DNA from: Pontibaca methylaminivorans
GTDB taxonomy: Bacteria > Pseudomonadota > Alphaproteobacteria > Rhodobacterales > Rhodobacteraceae
Reading direction: 5' to 3'
Assembly (NCBI RefSeq): GCF_900156525.1
Contig: NZ_FTPS01000001.1
Location: 1,302,001 to 1,366,000 of the forward strand
Length of the DNA: 64,000 nt
The position numbers and the translations under genes are program-made. Below the pieces are notes generated by a model. That model did not search any database. It was not told the origin of the DNA and saw only the letters and a list, made by a program, of their open reading frames with translations. Positions 52,935 to 61,940 of this stretch are shown one piece after another; position 1 is the first letter of the stretch, and every line of letters begins with the position of its first letter.

Positions 52935-55647
52935 ACGTCTGCTGCGCCTTTCGGGTCTCGAACCCTTCGTTCTGACCGAACAGATCCCCTTTGTGAACGT
53001 GGGCGAGCGCACCAACGTCACCGGCAGCGCCCGTTTCCGCAAGCTGATCAAGAACCGCGATTACAGCGCCGCGCTCGAAGTGGCGCGCGACCAGGTGGAA
53101 AACGGTGCCCAGATCATCGACGTGAACATGGACGAGGGCCTGATCGATTCGCAGGCCGCCATGGTCGAGTTCCTGAACCTGATCGCGGCCGAACCCGACA
53201 TCGCGCGGGTGCCGATCATGCTCGATTCCTCGAAATGGGAAATCATCGAAGCCGGGCTCAAATGCGTGCAGGGCAAGGCGGTGGTGAACTCGATCAGCCT
53301 CAAGGAAGGCGAAGAACCGTTCCGCGAACATGCGAGCCTGTGCCTGGCCTATGGCGCCGCCGTGGTGGTCATGGCCTTTGACGAACAGGGCCAGGGCAGC
53401 ACCACCGAACGGCGCATCGAAATCTGTTCGCGCGCCTATCGCATCCTCACCGAAGAGGTCGGCTTCCCGCCCGAGGACATCATTTTCGACCCCAATATCT
53501 TTGCCGTCGCCACCGGTATCGAGGAACACAACAACTACGGCGTCGATTTCATCGAAACCACGCGCTGGATCCGCCAGAACCTGCCGCATGTGCATGTGTC
53601 CGGGGGCGTGTCGAACCTGTCCTTCAGCTTCCGCGGCAACGAACCCGTGCGCGAGGCGATGCACGCGGTGTTCCTGTATCATGCCATCCAGGCCGGGATG
53701 GACATGGGGATCGTGAACGCCGGGCAGCTTGCGGTCTATGACCAGATCGACCCGGAACTGCGCGAAGCCTGCGAGGACGTCGTGCTGAACCGCGATCCCG
53801 ACGCCACCGAGCGGCTGCTCGAGATCGCCGAGCGGTTCCGCTCGGGCCCGCGCGAGGAAAAGGTCCGCGACCTCGCCTGGCGCGAATGGCCGGTGGAAAA
53901 GCGGATCGAACATGCGCTGGTGAACGGCATCACCGAATTCATCGACGACGACACCGAAGAGGCGCGTCAGAGCGCCGAGCGCGCGCTCGACGTGATCGAG
54001 GGGCCGCTCATGGCCGGGATGAACGTGGTCGGCGACCTGTTCGGTTCGGGCAAGATGTTCCTGCCGCAGGTCGTGAAATCGGCCCGGGTGATGAAACAGG
54101 CGGTGGCGCTCCTCCTGCCCTATATGGAAGAGGAAAAGCGCCGGTCGGGCGTGGAATCGCGCGAAAGCGCCGGCAAGATCGTCATGGCCACGGTCAAGGG
54201 CGACGTGCATGACATCGGCAAGAACATCGTCGGCGTCGTTCTGGCCTGCAACAATTACGAAATCATCGATCTGGGCGTGATGGTCCCGCCGCAGAAGATC
54301 ATCGAGACCGCGCGCGAGGTGAATGCCGACGCGATCGGGCTTTCGGGGCTGATCACGCCGTCGCTCGATGAAATGGCGAACATGGCGCGCGAACTCGAAC
54401 GCGAGGGGTTCGACATTCCGCTGCTGATCGGCGGCGCGACCACCTCGCGCGTGCATACGGCGGTCAAGATCGCGCCCGGCTATACGCGCGGCGCGGCGGT
54501 GCATGTGAACGACGCCAGCCGAGCCGTCGGTGTCGTCTCGCGGCTGCTGAGCACGGAGCACAAGGCCGATTACGTCGAAAGCATCCGCACCGAATACAAG
54601 GAGCTTGCCGAGAAATTCGCCCGCGGCGAACAGCAGAAATCGCGCCTGCCGCTGGCGCAGGCCCGCGCCAACGCGATCAAGATCGACTGGTCGGAATTCA
54701 CGCCGGTGCGGCCCCGGTTCACCGGGATCAAGGTGATCGAGGGGCTTTCGCTTGGGGAGATCGCCGAATACATCGACTGGACCCCGTTTTTCCGCTCATG
54801 GGAGCTGCGCGGCGTCTATCCGCAGATCCTCGATGACGAGAAACAGGGCGAGGCCGCACGCACCCTGTTCAACGATGCGCAGGTGCTGCTGCGCCAGATC
54901 ATCGACGAAGAATGGTTCAGCCCGCGCGCGGTGATCGGGTTCTGGCCGGCGAATGCGGTCGGTGACGATATCCGCCTTTATACCGACGAAACGCGCGAAC
55001 AGGAGCTGGTGATGCTGCATACGCTGCGCCAGCAGACCTCCAAGCGCGCGCCGCGTCCCAATGCCGCCTTGGCCGATTTCGTCGCCCCCGAGGGCACGGC
55101 CGAGGACTGGCTGGGCGGCTTCGTGGTGACCGCCGGCCCCGAGGAAATCGAGATCGCGAAGGGCCTCGCGCGCAAGAACGACGATTATTCCTCGATCCTG
55201 GTCAAGGCGCTGGCCGACCGCTTTGCCGAGGCGCTGGCCGAGATGATCCATGCGCGGGTCCGGCGCGACCACTGGGGCACCTCGCCCGACGAATCCTTCA
55301 GCCCGCAGGAGCTGATCCCGGAACCCTACAAGGGCATCCGCCCGGCGCCCGGCTATCCGGCCCAGCCGGACCATACCGAAAAGCGCACCCTGTTCGCGCT
55401 GCTCGACGCGGAAAAACACACCGGCGTGCATCTGACCGAAGGCATGGCCATGTGGCCCGGAAGCTCGGTCTCGGGGCTCTATTTCGGGCATCCGGACAGC
55501 TATTATTTCGGCATCGGCAAGATCGAGCGGGACCAGGTGCTGGACTACGCGGCCCGCAAGGGGATGGAACCGGCCGAGGTCGAACGCTGGCTGGCCTCGA
55601 TCCTGAACTATGTGCCGGGCGAACAGGAGGTCGTGGCCGCCGAATAA
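52927..55647 (+). CDS. metH: methionine synthase, folate-, cobalamin- and AdoMet-binding subunit (split MetH, C-terminal part)
   Basis: A 906-residue protein with the remaining MetH domains: the pterin-binding barrel (about residues 15-290; '[20 protein letters not shown]'), the cobalamin cap (about 325-410), the B12 Rossmann domain with the cobalt-ligand His H428 in [11 protein letters not shown], and the reactivation domain (about 570-895; '[15 protein letters not shown]'). It takes the methyl group of 5-methyl-THF to cobalamin and then to homocysteine. The start overlaps the homocysteine-domain gene by 8 bases. A hairpin follows the stop. Confidence 0.95.
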   Translation: MSERLLRLSGLEPFVLTEQIPFVNVGERTNVTGSARFRKLIKNRDYSAALEVARDQVENGAQIIDVNMDEGLIDSQAAMVEFLNLIAAEPDIARVPIMLDSSKWEIIEAGLKCVQGKAVVNSISLKEGEEPFREHASLCLAYGAAVVVMAFDEQGQGSTTERRIEICSRAYRILTEEVGFPPEDIIFDPNIFAVATGIEEHNNYGVDFIETTRWIRQNLPHVHVSGGVSNLSFSFRGNEPVREAMHAVFLYHAIQAGMDMGIVNAGQLAVYDQIDPELREACEDVVLNRDPDATERLLEIAERFRSGPREEKVRDLAWREWPVEKRIEHALVNGITEFIDDDTEEARQSAERALDVIEGPLMAGMNVVGDLFGSGKMFLPQVVKSARVMKQAVALLLPYMEEEKRRSGVESRESAGKIVMATVKGDVHDIGKNIVGVVLACNNYEIIDLGVMVPPQKIIETAREVNADAIGLSGLITPSLDEMANMARELEREGFDIPLLIGGATTSRVHTAVKIAPGYTRGAAVHVNDASRAVGVVSRLLSTEHKADYVESIRTEYKELAEKFARGEQQKSRLPLAQARANAIKIDWSEFTPVRPRFTGIKVIEGLSLGEIAEYIDWTPFFRSWELRGVYPQILDDEKQGEAARTLFNDAQVLLRQIIDEEWFSPRAVIGFWPANAVGDDIRLYTDETREQELVMLHTLRQQTSKRAPRPNAALADFVAPEGTAEDWLGGFVVTAGPEEIEIAKGLARKNDDYSSILVKALADRFAEALAEMIHARVRRDHWGTSPDESFSPQELIPEPYKGIRPAPGYPAQPDHTEKRTLFALLDAEKHTGVHLTEGMAMWPGSSVSGLYFGHPDSYYFGIGKIERDQVLDYAARKGMEPAEVERWLASILNYVPGEQEVVAAE

Positions 55648-55667
55648 GGCGGCGCAGCGGCGCACAT

Positions 55668-55692
55668 CCGGGCGCGCAGCAACCGCGCCCGG
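55668..55692 (+). terminator. hairpin after metH
   Basis: CCGGGCGCG and CGCGCCCGG form a perfect 9-bp stem with a 7-base loop, 20 bases after the metH stop. A second hairpin (AGGGCCGC/GCGGCCCT, 55715-55746) follows. T tracts are poor. Confidence 0.55.
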
Positions 55693-55847
55693 TTCCGATC
55701 CGCATCCATCAAACAGGGCCGCAAGCCGCAGGTCCGGGGCGGCCCTGCCGGGCGCGATTTCGGCCCGCGGACAATCAGGGCTTCTCGCATGAGCGCGATC
55801 GCGCTATGCAGTGATCGGTTAACCAGTTCGGATTTTACGATCACCCC

Positions 55848-58088
55848 ATGTCAGTGCCGCGCATCCTCATCCGCCGCCTCTCACCGCAAATTCTGGACCT
55901 GACGGAAGGATCCTCCGCTCTCCCGGCGGTCCCGTTGCGGTTTCTCGACGTGGTGAGCGACACGGACAGCGGGCGCGTGTTCCATTTCCTGCGCCGGGGC
56001 ACGACACGGCAAGTGATCCGCAAGCATCTGCCGGGCCCCTGGCTTTCCCAGTCGATGATTCATGGCGCTCCGGTCCTTGTTGCCGCCGACGCCGCCGAGG
56101 GGCTTGTCCCCGCCCCCGCCGAGCCGGACCGGCTTGCCGGGCTGAACGTGGCCATCGCGACCCGCAACGGCGAGGCGGCCGCGATCATCGCCGACTGGCT
56201 GATCCATCATTACCGCCACTTCGACATGCAGGGCGCGGTCATATTCGAACGCGCACCCGAAGACGAAGCCGGCAATCCCTGGCCCGAGGTCGCGGCGGCG
56301 CTGGCCGATGCGGCGGCACCCATGCGTCTGGTGGTGGTGCATGCCGGCACTCCGCTCGGCATTGCGGACATGCCGCCCGAATCGCATCCCTGCTGCGTGG
56401 CCGAGGCACCCGGGCGCGACCGCATGACGCCGCCGCCGGCCGACCCCTGGCGCGCGCCGCTACAGGAAACCGCGATCTGCGAAATCGCACGGCGCCGCTT
56501 TCTTGCGCGCGCCCGGGCGGTTGCGCATCTCGACCTCCATGACCTGCTGCAACCCTCGGAGCGGGGCACGCCCTTCGACATGGCGGCGGACAACCCCGGC
56601 CGGGTGATCGAGCTTTCCGGGCAGCATTGTTATCCTTGGCGGGTGCGGCGGGGCGCAACGCCCTCACACCGCGATCATTCCTGCGTGCAGTTTGACCGCC
56701 CGCGCTTTGTCCGCCGCTGGTGCGCGGCGCCGGCGGGCCTTCCTGAAAGCGCGCGCTTCGCCATCAGCCGGATCGCCGGCGCGCCCCGCATTCCGGGCAG
56801 CGATTTCTTCCGCTGCATGGCGGTGCGCCACCCTGGCCACCGCGCCGGGCAGATCGTGCCGAAATCAAGCCTGGTCGAAAGCGCGCCGCTGGTCGCGCTG
56901 GTGGTGCAATCGCTTGCGGCGGACCCGCTGCGCCCGCCCGCGCGGGAACGGATCGCACCCGCCGCCGCAGGCCCCGGGCGCACGGTGATCCTTGCCCCCA
57001 TGCGCAACGAGGGGCCCTTCATCCTGGAGTGGCTTGCCTATCACCGCGCGATCGGGGTTGATGATTTCCTGATCTATACCAACGACTGCACCGACGGGAC
57101 CGATGACCTGCTGCGGCTGCTGGACCGCAAGGGCCTTGTGCAGCACCGCGACAACCCGTTCCGCGAAATGGGGCTGCGCCCGCACCACGGCGCGCTGCAA
57201 TCCGCCGCCGGCGAACCGGTGATCCGCGATGCCGGCTGGATCATCAGCATGGACGCGGATGAATTCATCAACGTCAAGGTGGGCGACGGTCGGCTTGCCG
57301 ATCTTTACGCCGCCACGGATGGCGCCAACATGATCTCCTGCACGTGGCGGCTGTTCGGCAATTCCGATATCGACGAATTCCGTGATGAATCCACCATCGC
57401 CCGCTTTACCGCCTGTGCCGAGCCTTTCTGCCCGCGGCCGCACCAGGCATGGGGTTTCAAGACCCTGTTTCGCAATCTCGGCCTGTTCCGCAAGCTCGGG
57501 GTGCACCGGCCCAAGGGGCTGAACCAGCAGTTCCTGAACGAGATCCGCTGGGTGAACGGATCGGGAGAGCCGTTCCCCGCCAGGGAATACCGCACCGCCT
57601 GGCGCTCGACCGTCGGAACCTTCGGATATGATCTGGTTTCGCTCAATCACTACGCGGTGCGCAATGCCGAAAGTTTCCTGGTCAAGCGCGACCGTGGCCG
57701 CGCGAACCATGCGGACCGCGATCAGGGGCTGCATTACTGGTTCCGCATGAACAACAACACCACCCGGGATCATTCGATCCAGCGCCATGTGCCGAAGATG
57801 GAACAGGCGCTTTCCACCCTGCTTTCCGACCCCGAGATCGCGGCGCAGCACGCCCGCTGCGTGGCGGCGCACCGCCGGCGCATCGACGAACTGAAGGCCG
57901 ATCCGCGCCAGAGCGCCTTTTATCGCCAGTTGACCGGCACGCGGATGAAAAAACTGTCGCGGATGCACCGCCATTTCGGCAACGACGTGTTCCTTGCCGG
58001 GCCCTGCGCGGTGCCCGATGCCATCATCACGGAGGACCACCCGGAAGATTTCATCTTCTCGCTGGGAACATCTGCGGCCGCCGAATAG
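55848..58088 (+). CDS. glycosyltransferase family 2-like protein with long N-terminal extension
   Basis: A 746-residue protein. Residues about 380-650 form a GT-A glycosyltransferase of the Glyco_tranf_2_4 type: 'VILAPMRNEGPFILEWLAYHR', 'DDFLIYTNDCTDGTDDLL', the DxD metal motif in SMDADEFINV near residue 470, and 'WRLFGNSDI'. The N-terminal 380 residues form one or more additional domains with no motif I recognise. There is no signal peptide or membrane helix, so it is cytosolic. No other surface-polysaccharide genes are adjacent. Substrate is unknown. Confidence 0.75.
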   Translation: MSVPRILIRRLSPQILDLTEGSSALPAVPLRFLDVVSDTDSGRVFHFLRRGTTRQVIRKHLPGPWLSQSMIHGAPVLVAADAAEGLVPAPAEPDRLAGLNVAIATRNGEAAAIIADWLIHHYRHFDMQGAVIFERAPEDEAGNPWPEVAAALADAAAPMRLVVVHAGTPLGIADMPPESHPCCVAEAPGRDRMTPPPADPWRAPLQETAICEIARRRFLARARAVAHLDLHDLLQPSERGTPFDMAADNPGRVIELSGQHCYPWRVRRGATPSHRDHSCVQFDRPRFVRRWCAAPAGLPESARFAISRIAGAPRIPGSDFFRCMAVRHPGHRAGQIVPKSSLVESAPLVALVVQSLAADPLRPPARERIAPAAAGPGRTVILAPMRNEGPFILEWLAYHRAIGVDDFLIYTNDCTDGTDDLLRLLDRKGLVQHRDNPFREMGLRPHHGALQSAAGEPVIRDAGWIISMDADEFINVKVGDGRLADLYAATDGANMISCTWRLFGNSDIDEFRDESTIARFTACAEPFCPRPHQAWGFKTLFRNLGLFRKLGVHRPKGLNQQFLNEIRWVNGSGEPFPAREYRTAWRSTVGTFGYDLVSLNHYAVRNAESFLVKRDRGRANHADRDQGLHYWFRMNNNTTRDHSIQRHVPKMEQALSTLLSDPEIAAQHARCVAAHRRRIDELKADPRQSAFYRQLTGTRMKKLSRMHRHFGNDVFLAGPCAVPDAIITEDHPEDFIFSLGTSAAAE

Positions 58089-58118
58089 AGCCCGTCCTGG
58101 AATGAAATGCGCACAAGG

Positions 58119-58149
58119 AAGGCGGCGAGCCTCCCCGGCCCGCCGCCTT
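58119..58149. terminator. bidirectional terminator between glycosyltransferase and HdeA-like gene
   Basis: AAGGCGGCG and CGCCGCCTT form a 9-bp stem around a 13-base loop in the convergent gap, with TTGTTGT on the plus-strand side. Confidence 0.6.
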
Positions 58150-58195
58150 GTTGTCAAATGATGCTGTCAGGCACCGGCCGCCGTCAGCCCTGCGT

Positions 58196-58642
58196 TTACG
58201 GCGCAACGTCCGAAACCAGCGCCGTCGCATCGCCTTCGCAGGCGGAAATCACGGCTTCGATATCCGCATCGGTGTCGGCGTCTGCGCCGGCGTCCGCGCT
58301 CAGGTCGGTGTCGGCACCTGCGTCGCCTTCCATGGTGGTGACATCCCCGCCGGTATCGGTGTCGGTGTCAGTGCTCATGTCGGCACCGGTATCCGTATCG
58401 GCTCCGGCATCGGCATCCGCACCCATGTCGGCGCCGGCGTCGGCCTCTGTGTCGGTGCTGCTGTCCGACGCCTTCAGCTGATCCAGAACGTCGCGCTGTT
58501 CGTCGGCGCTCAGCGTCACGAAATCGGCGCAGGTCACGGTTTCAGGATCGGGCGCGGTATCGGTTTCATCCTGTGCCAGTGCAGCGCCGCCGAGCGACGC
58601 GACAAGACCGGCAATGCTGACGGTATAGGCAAGATATTTCAT
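58196..58642 (-). CDS. secreted HdeA-like protein with Asp-rich insertion
   Basis: A 148-residue exported protein with a clear signal peptide (cleavage ALA-QDE after A23). The mature ends, 'TVTCADFVTLSADEQRDVLDQL' (C38) and 'IEAVISACEGD' (C135), match the HdeA/HdeB periplasmic chaperone pattern, where the two Cys form the single disulfide. Between them, residues 60-127 are a low-complexity run of D/T/A/G units (such as ADAGADMGADADAGAD), making the protein extremely acidic. Ordinary HdeA proteins lack this. It may bind cations or extend as a disordered linker. Function is inferred only. Confidence 0.65.
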   Translation of the reverse strand: MKYLAYTVSIAGLVASLGGAALAQDETDTAPDPETVTCADFVTLSADEQRDVLDQLKASDSSTDTEADAGADMGADADAGADTDTGADMSTDTDTDTGGDVTTMEGDAGADTDLSADAGADADTDADIEAVISACEGDATALVSDVAP

Positions 58643-58780
58643 GTTTCCCTCCAGATACAGATTTCCCCGCAGCTGGTCTTTCGGCCGCTGCACCTGACCA
58701 ACAGGAAGGTCGGGCGCTGGTTCACGCAAAAAATTCCGCGGACGGAAACAGGCGGATTGCTGCCGAAAGGCGGGTAATCG

Positions 58781-60994
58781 TCAGCCGGTTTTCGCGCAGA
58801 CGCTGAGCGGGGCCTGCGGCGGCCGTGCCTTGCGCGGCGGTTCATCGCGGTCCGGCCGGAACAGCAGCAGCCGCAGCGCGTTCGCCGTCACCAGCACCGT
58901 CGCCCCGGTATCGGCCAGCACCGCAAGCCAGAGCCCGGTAAAGCCGAACACGGTCGTGACCAGGAATATCCCCTTGAGCCCCAGCGCAATGGCCACATTC
59001 TGGCGAATGTTGCGCATGGCGGCACGGGCCAGCGCGATCATCGCCGCCACGTCACCGACCCGGTTGCGCAGCACCGCCGCGTCGGCCACTTCAAGCGCCA
59101 CGTCGGTCCCCGATCCCATCGCCACGCCAAGATGGGCCGCCGCAAGCGCGGGCGCATCGTTGATGCCGTCGCCGACCATCATCACGGGGTCGCGCGCCGC
59201 CATCTCGCGGATCGCGGCGACCTTGTCTTCGGGAAGCAGCCCGGCCCGGTGGTCGATGCCCAGCATCCCGGCCATGGAACCCGCCGCGCGGGCATTGTCG
59301 CCGGTCAGCATCACCGATCTGATGCCCATGTCCGCAAGCCGCGACACCCCCGCCGCCGCATCGCCGCGCAGCCCGTCGCGCAGGGCGACAAGGCCAAGGG
59401 CACGGCCTTCGCGCAGCACGACGACCACGGTCTTGCCCTCGGCTTCGAGCGCCTCGACCCGCGCGTCAATGTCCGGCCCGGCCGCGCCGATTTCAGCGGC
59501 ATGGCGGGGAGACCCCACAGTGATCTCGGCGCCATGGACAACAGCCACCGCACCCATGCCCGGAATGGCCCGCGCGTCTGACGCCGGTGGAATGGCAACT
59601 CCATCGGCCTCCGTCCGCGCGATGATGGCAAGGCCGAGAGGATGGCTCGACCCTTGCTCGACCGCCGCGGCGAGCGCCAGCAGATCGCTTTCTTCCCCGG
59701 CAAGCGCAACCACGTCGCTGACCTCGGGCCGGCCCATGGTCAAGGTGCCGGTCTTGTCAAAGGCGACCCGGCGCGTGCGGGCTGCGGCCTCGATCACCGC
59801 GCCGCCCTTCAGCAGCAGCCCGCTGCGGGTGCCCGCGGTCAGCGCCGAGGCGATGGAGGCCGGCACCGAGATCACCAGCGCGCAGGGGCATCCGATCAGC
59901 AGCAGCGCAAGCGCACGGTAAATCCACGTGCCCCAGTCCTGCCCGAACCCGAGCGTCGGGACGAGCGCCACCAGCAGCGCAAACCCCACCACGGCGGGCA
60001 TGTAGATACGGCTGAAACGGTCGATGAACCGCTCGGTCGGGGCGCGGGCGCTTTCGGCCTCTTCGACAAGGCGGATGATGCGGGCGATCGTGTTGTCGGC
60101 GGGCGCTTTCGTCACCTCGACCACGAGCACCGCTTCGGTATTGACCGAACCGGCAAAGATCGCGGCGCCCGGCTGTTTCGTGCTGGGAATGCTCTCGCCG
60201 GTCACAGGGCTTTCATCGACGCCCGAGATTCCCTCGACCACCACGCCATCCGCCGGCACCCGGGCGCCGGGGCGCACCAGAACCTGTTGTCCGATGCGCA
60301 GGTCGGCCGCCGGAATTTCGCGCAAAGCGTCGCCGTCCTTCAGCAGCGCGCTGCGCGGAACAAGCCGGCCGAGCGCCCGGATCCCGTGGCGTGCGCGATC
60401 GGCCGCGACGCCTTCCAGAAGTTCTCCGACCGCAAAGAGGAACACGACCACCGCGGCCTCTTCCGGGGCGCCGATCACCAGCGCGCCCACGGCGGCAATG
60501 CTCATCAGCATTTCGATGGTAAAGGGCATCCCGGCACGCAGCATGGCGAAGGCACGGCGCGCGACCGGGATGATGCCGGCAAGCGTGGCAAGGACGAATC
60601 CCCAATAGGCGATGTCCCACGGCAGCAGGAACCGCGCCAGCGTCGCACCGGCAAGCAGCAAGCCGGTCCCGATCACGAGCCGCCCCTTCGCGCCGGAATA
60701 CCAGCGCGCGGAGGGCTGCGCGGCATCAGCCCCGGGGCTGCCGTCCGGCCCTGATGCGCCCGGTTCGACCGGTTGCGAAATCGTGTAGCCAAGCGCGCGC
60801 ACCGCATCCTCGACCACGGCGGGCGGGGTGCGGGTCGCGTCCAGATCGACCCGGAGGCGTTCGCTCATCAGCGTGACCTCGACCATCCCCGCGCCCGGGA
60901 GCCGCTCGACCGCGCCCCGGACCTTGGCCGCGCAGGAGCCGCAGTCCATGCCGCCGATCCGCCACTCGATCGTGGTTCCAGCCTGTTCGCGCAT
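58781..60994 (-). CDS. zntA: zinc/cadmium/lead-exporting P-type ATPase, ZntA type
   Basis: A 737-residue P1B ATPase that pumps divalent metal out of the cytoplasm. The N-terminal metal-binding domain has GMDCGSC (C18, C21). The transmembrane CPC motif is C369-P370-C371, the phosphorylation site is D413 in DKTGT, and the hinge is VGDGINDAPAL. The last membrane segment, 'WLAVLADTGATVLVTANALRLL', carries the Asp typical of Zn/Cd/Pb pumps rather than copper pumps. No MerR-type regulator is adjacent. It lies downstream of an SDR gene with a 106-base gap. Confidence 0.93.
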   Translation of the reverse strand: MREQAGTTIEWRIGGMDCGSCAAKVRGAVERLPGAGMVEVTLMSERLRVDLDATRTPPAVVEDAVRALGYTISQPVEPGASGPDGSPGADAAQPSARWYSGAKGRLVIGTGLLLAGATLARFLLPWDIAYWGFVLATLAGIIPVARRAFAMLRAGMPFTIEMLMSIAAVGALVIGAPEEAAVVVFLFAVGELLEGVAADRARHGIRALGRLVPRSALLKDGDALREIPAADLRIGQQVLVRPGARVPADGVVVEGISGVDESPVTGESIPSTKQPGAAIFAGSVNTEAVLVVEVTKAPADNTIARIIRLVEEAESARAPTERFIDRFSRIYMPAVVGFALLVALVPTLGFGQDWGTWIYRALALLLIGCPCALVISVPASIASALTAGTRSGLLLKGGAVIEAAARTRRVAFDKTGTLTMGRPEVSDVVALAGEESDLLALAAAVEQGSSHPLGLAIIARTEADGVAIPPASDARAIPGMGAVAVVHGAEITVGSPRHAAEIGAAGPDIDARVEALEAEGKTVVVVLREGRALGLVALRDGLRGDAAAGVSRLADMGIRSVMLTGDNARAAGSMAGMLGIDHRAGLLPEDKVAAIREMAARDPVMMVGDGINDAPALAAAHLGVAMGSGTDVALEVADAAVLRNRVGDVAAMIALARAAMRNIRQNVAIALGLKGIFLVTTVFGFTGLWLAVLADTGATVLVTANALRLLLFRPDRDEPPRKARPPQAPLSVCAKTG

Positions 60995-61100
60995 CAGAAA
61001 TACCCCTCTCGGCCGGCGACACCGGCCCCGCCTGTCAGCAACCTAATCATGCGACGGGCAAACCGGAAGCCTTCGGGGCGTAAACCGCGGGCGGCCCGGA

Positions 61101-61859
61101 TCAGACCTTGGGATCGGGGTTTTCGGTATGCCCGTCCACGGCGATGATCTGCCCCGAGACGAACCGCGCCGCATCCGAGGCCAGAAACACCGCCATCTGC
61201 GCGATGTCCTTCGCCTCGACAAAACTGCGCATCGAGGTGCCGCTCGCATAACCGGCATAGATGGCGTCGCGCGTCGTGCCCTTGGCCGCCGCCTCGCGTG
61301 CGAGCACCCCCTCCATCCGCGGCCCCTCGACCGAGCCGGGACAGATCGAATTGGCGCGGATGCCGAAGGGGCCAAGCTCCATCGCCGCAGTCTTCATCAG
61401 CCCGTTCACCGCCCATTTCGCGGCCGAATAGGGCGCGCGATTGGGATAGCCGAACATCCCCGCGGTGGACGAGGTAAAGATGATCGCGCCGCGTTTCGCC
61501 GCCTTCATCAGGGGCGCCGCCGCGCGGGTGAACAGAAAGGCGCCCTCAAGGTTCACCGCAACGCAGCGGCGGAACCCGTCGGGCGGCTGATCCTCGATCA
61601 GCGCGGTCGGCCCGGCGACGCCGGCATTGGCGCACAGAACATCCAGCCCGCCCCACTCCGCCCGGAGCCGGGCAAAGAGATCGGCAACCGAAGCCTCGTC
61701 GGTCACGTCCAGACGGTCGCGGCGCCACTCCTGCGGGCAGGTGCCCAGCGCCTCGGCATCCGAATCGACCACCCAGACCCGGGCGCCGGCCTCGGCGAAG
61801 GCATCGGCCATGGCCCGGCCGATGCCGCTTGCCCCGGCGGTGATGAGCACGTTCTGCAT
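61101..61859 (-). CDS. short-chain dehydrogenase/reductase
   Basis: A 252-residue classical SDR. The NAD(P) motif TAGASGIG is at residues 7-14, NAG at 78-80, and the catalytic Ser near 131 is followed by YSAAK (Y144, K148). 'GPFGIRANSICPGSV' follows as expected. The acidic residue after the second strand (VVDSD) favours NAD. Substrate cannot be deduced. I chose ATG 61859, with GAGGG about 9 bases upstream; ATG 61865 is possible. The ABC binding-protein gene lies upstream on the same strand, separated by a terminator. Confidence 0.9.
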   Translation of the reverse strand: MQNVLITAGASGIGRAMADAFAEAGARVWVVDSDAEALGTCPQEWRRDRLDVTDEASVADLFARLRAEWGGLDVLCANAGVAGPTALIEDQPPDGFRRCVAVNLEGAFLFTRAAAPLMKAAKRGAIIFTSSTAGMFGYPNRAPYSAAKWAVNGLMKTAAMELGPFGIRANSICPGSVEGPRMEGVLAREAAAKGTTRDAIYAGYASGTSMRSFVEAKDIAQMAVFLASDAARFVSGQIIAVDGHTENPDPKV

Positions 61860-61890
61860 GACCATTGCCCTCAAGCAGTCGTAAACGGAA

Positions 61891-61920
61891 AACCGGGCGA
61901 CGAAATCGCGCCGCCCGGTT
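61891..61920 (-). terminator. intrinsic terminator of the ABC binding-protein gene
   Basis: Read on the minus strand, AACCGGGCG pairs with CGCCCGGTT (9 bp, 12-base loop) and runs directly into TTTTCC, 20 bases after the stop at 61941. Confidence 0.75.
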
Positions 61921-61940
61921 GCTTGTGTCGGGTCAGGCCA

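Noticed and set aside
58196-58642. Short tandem-like DNA repeats resembling a CRISPR array
   Set aside because: The repetition is imperfect, has no constant spacer length and is explained by Asp/Thr/Ala codons of a secreted protein; no cas genes are present.
61010-61045. Small GGCCGG/CCGGCC hairpin between the SDR and P-type ATPase genes
   Set aside because: Six base pairs with no T tract in a very GC-rich region is expected by chance.
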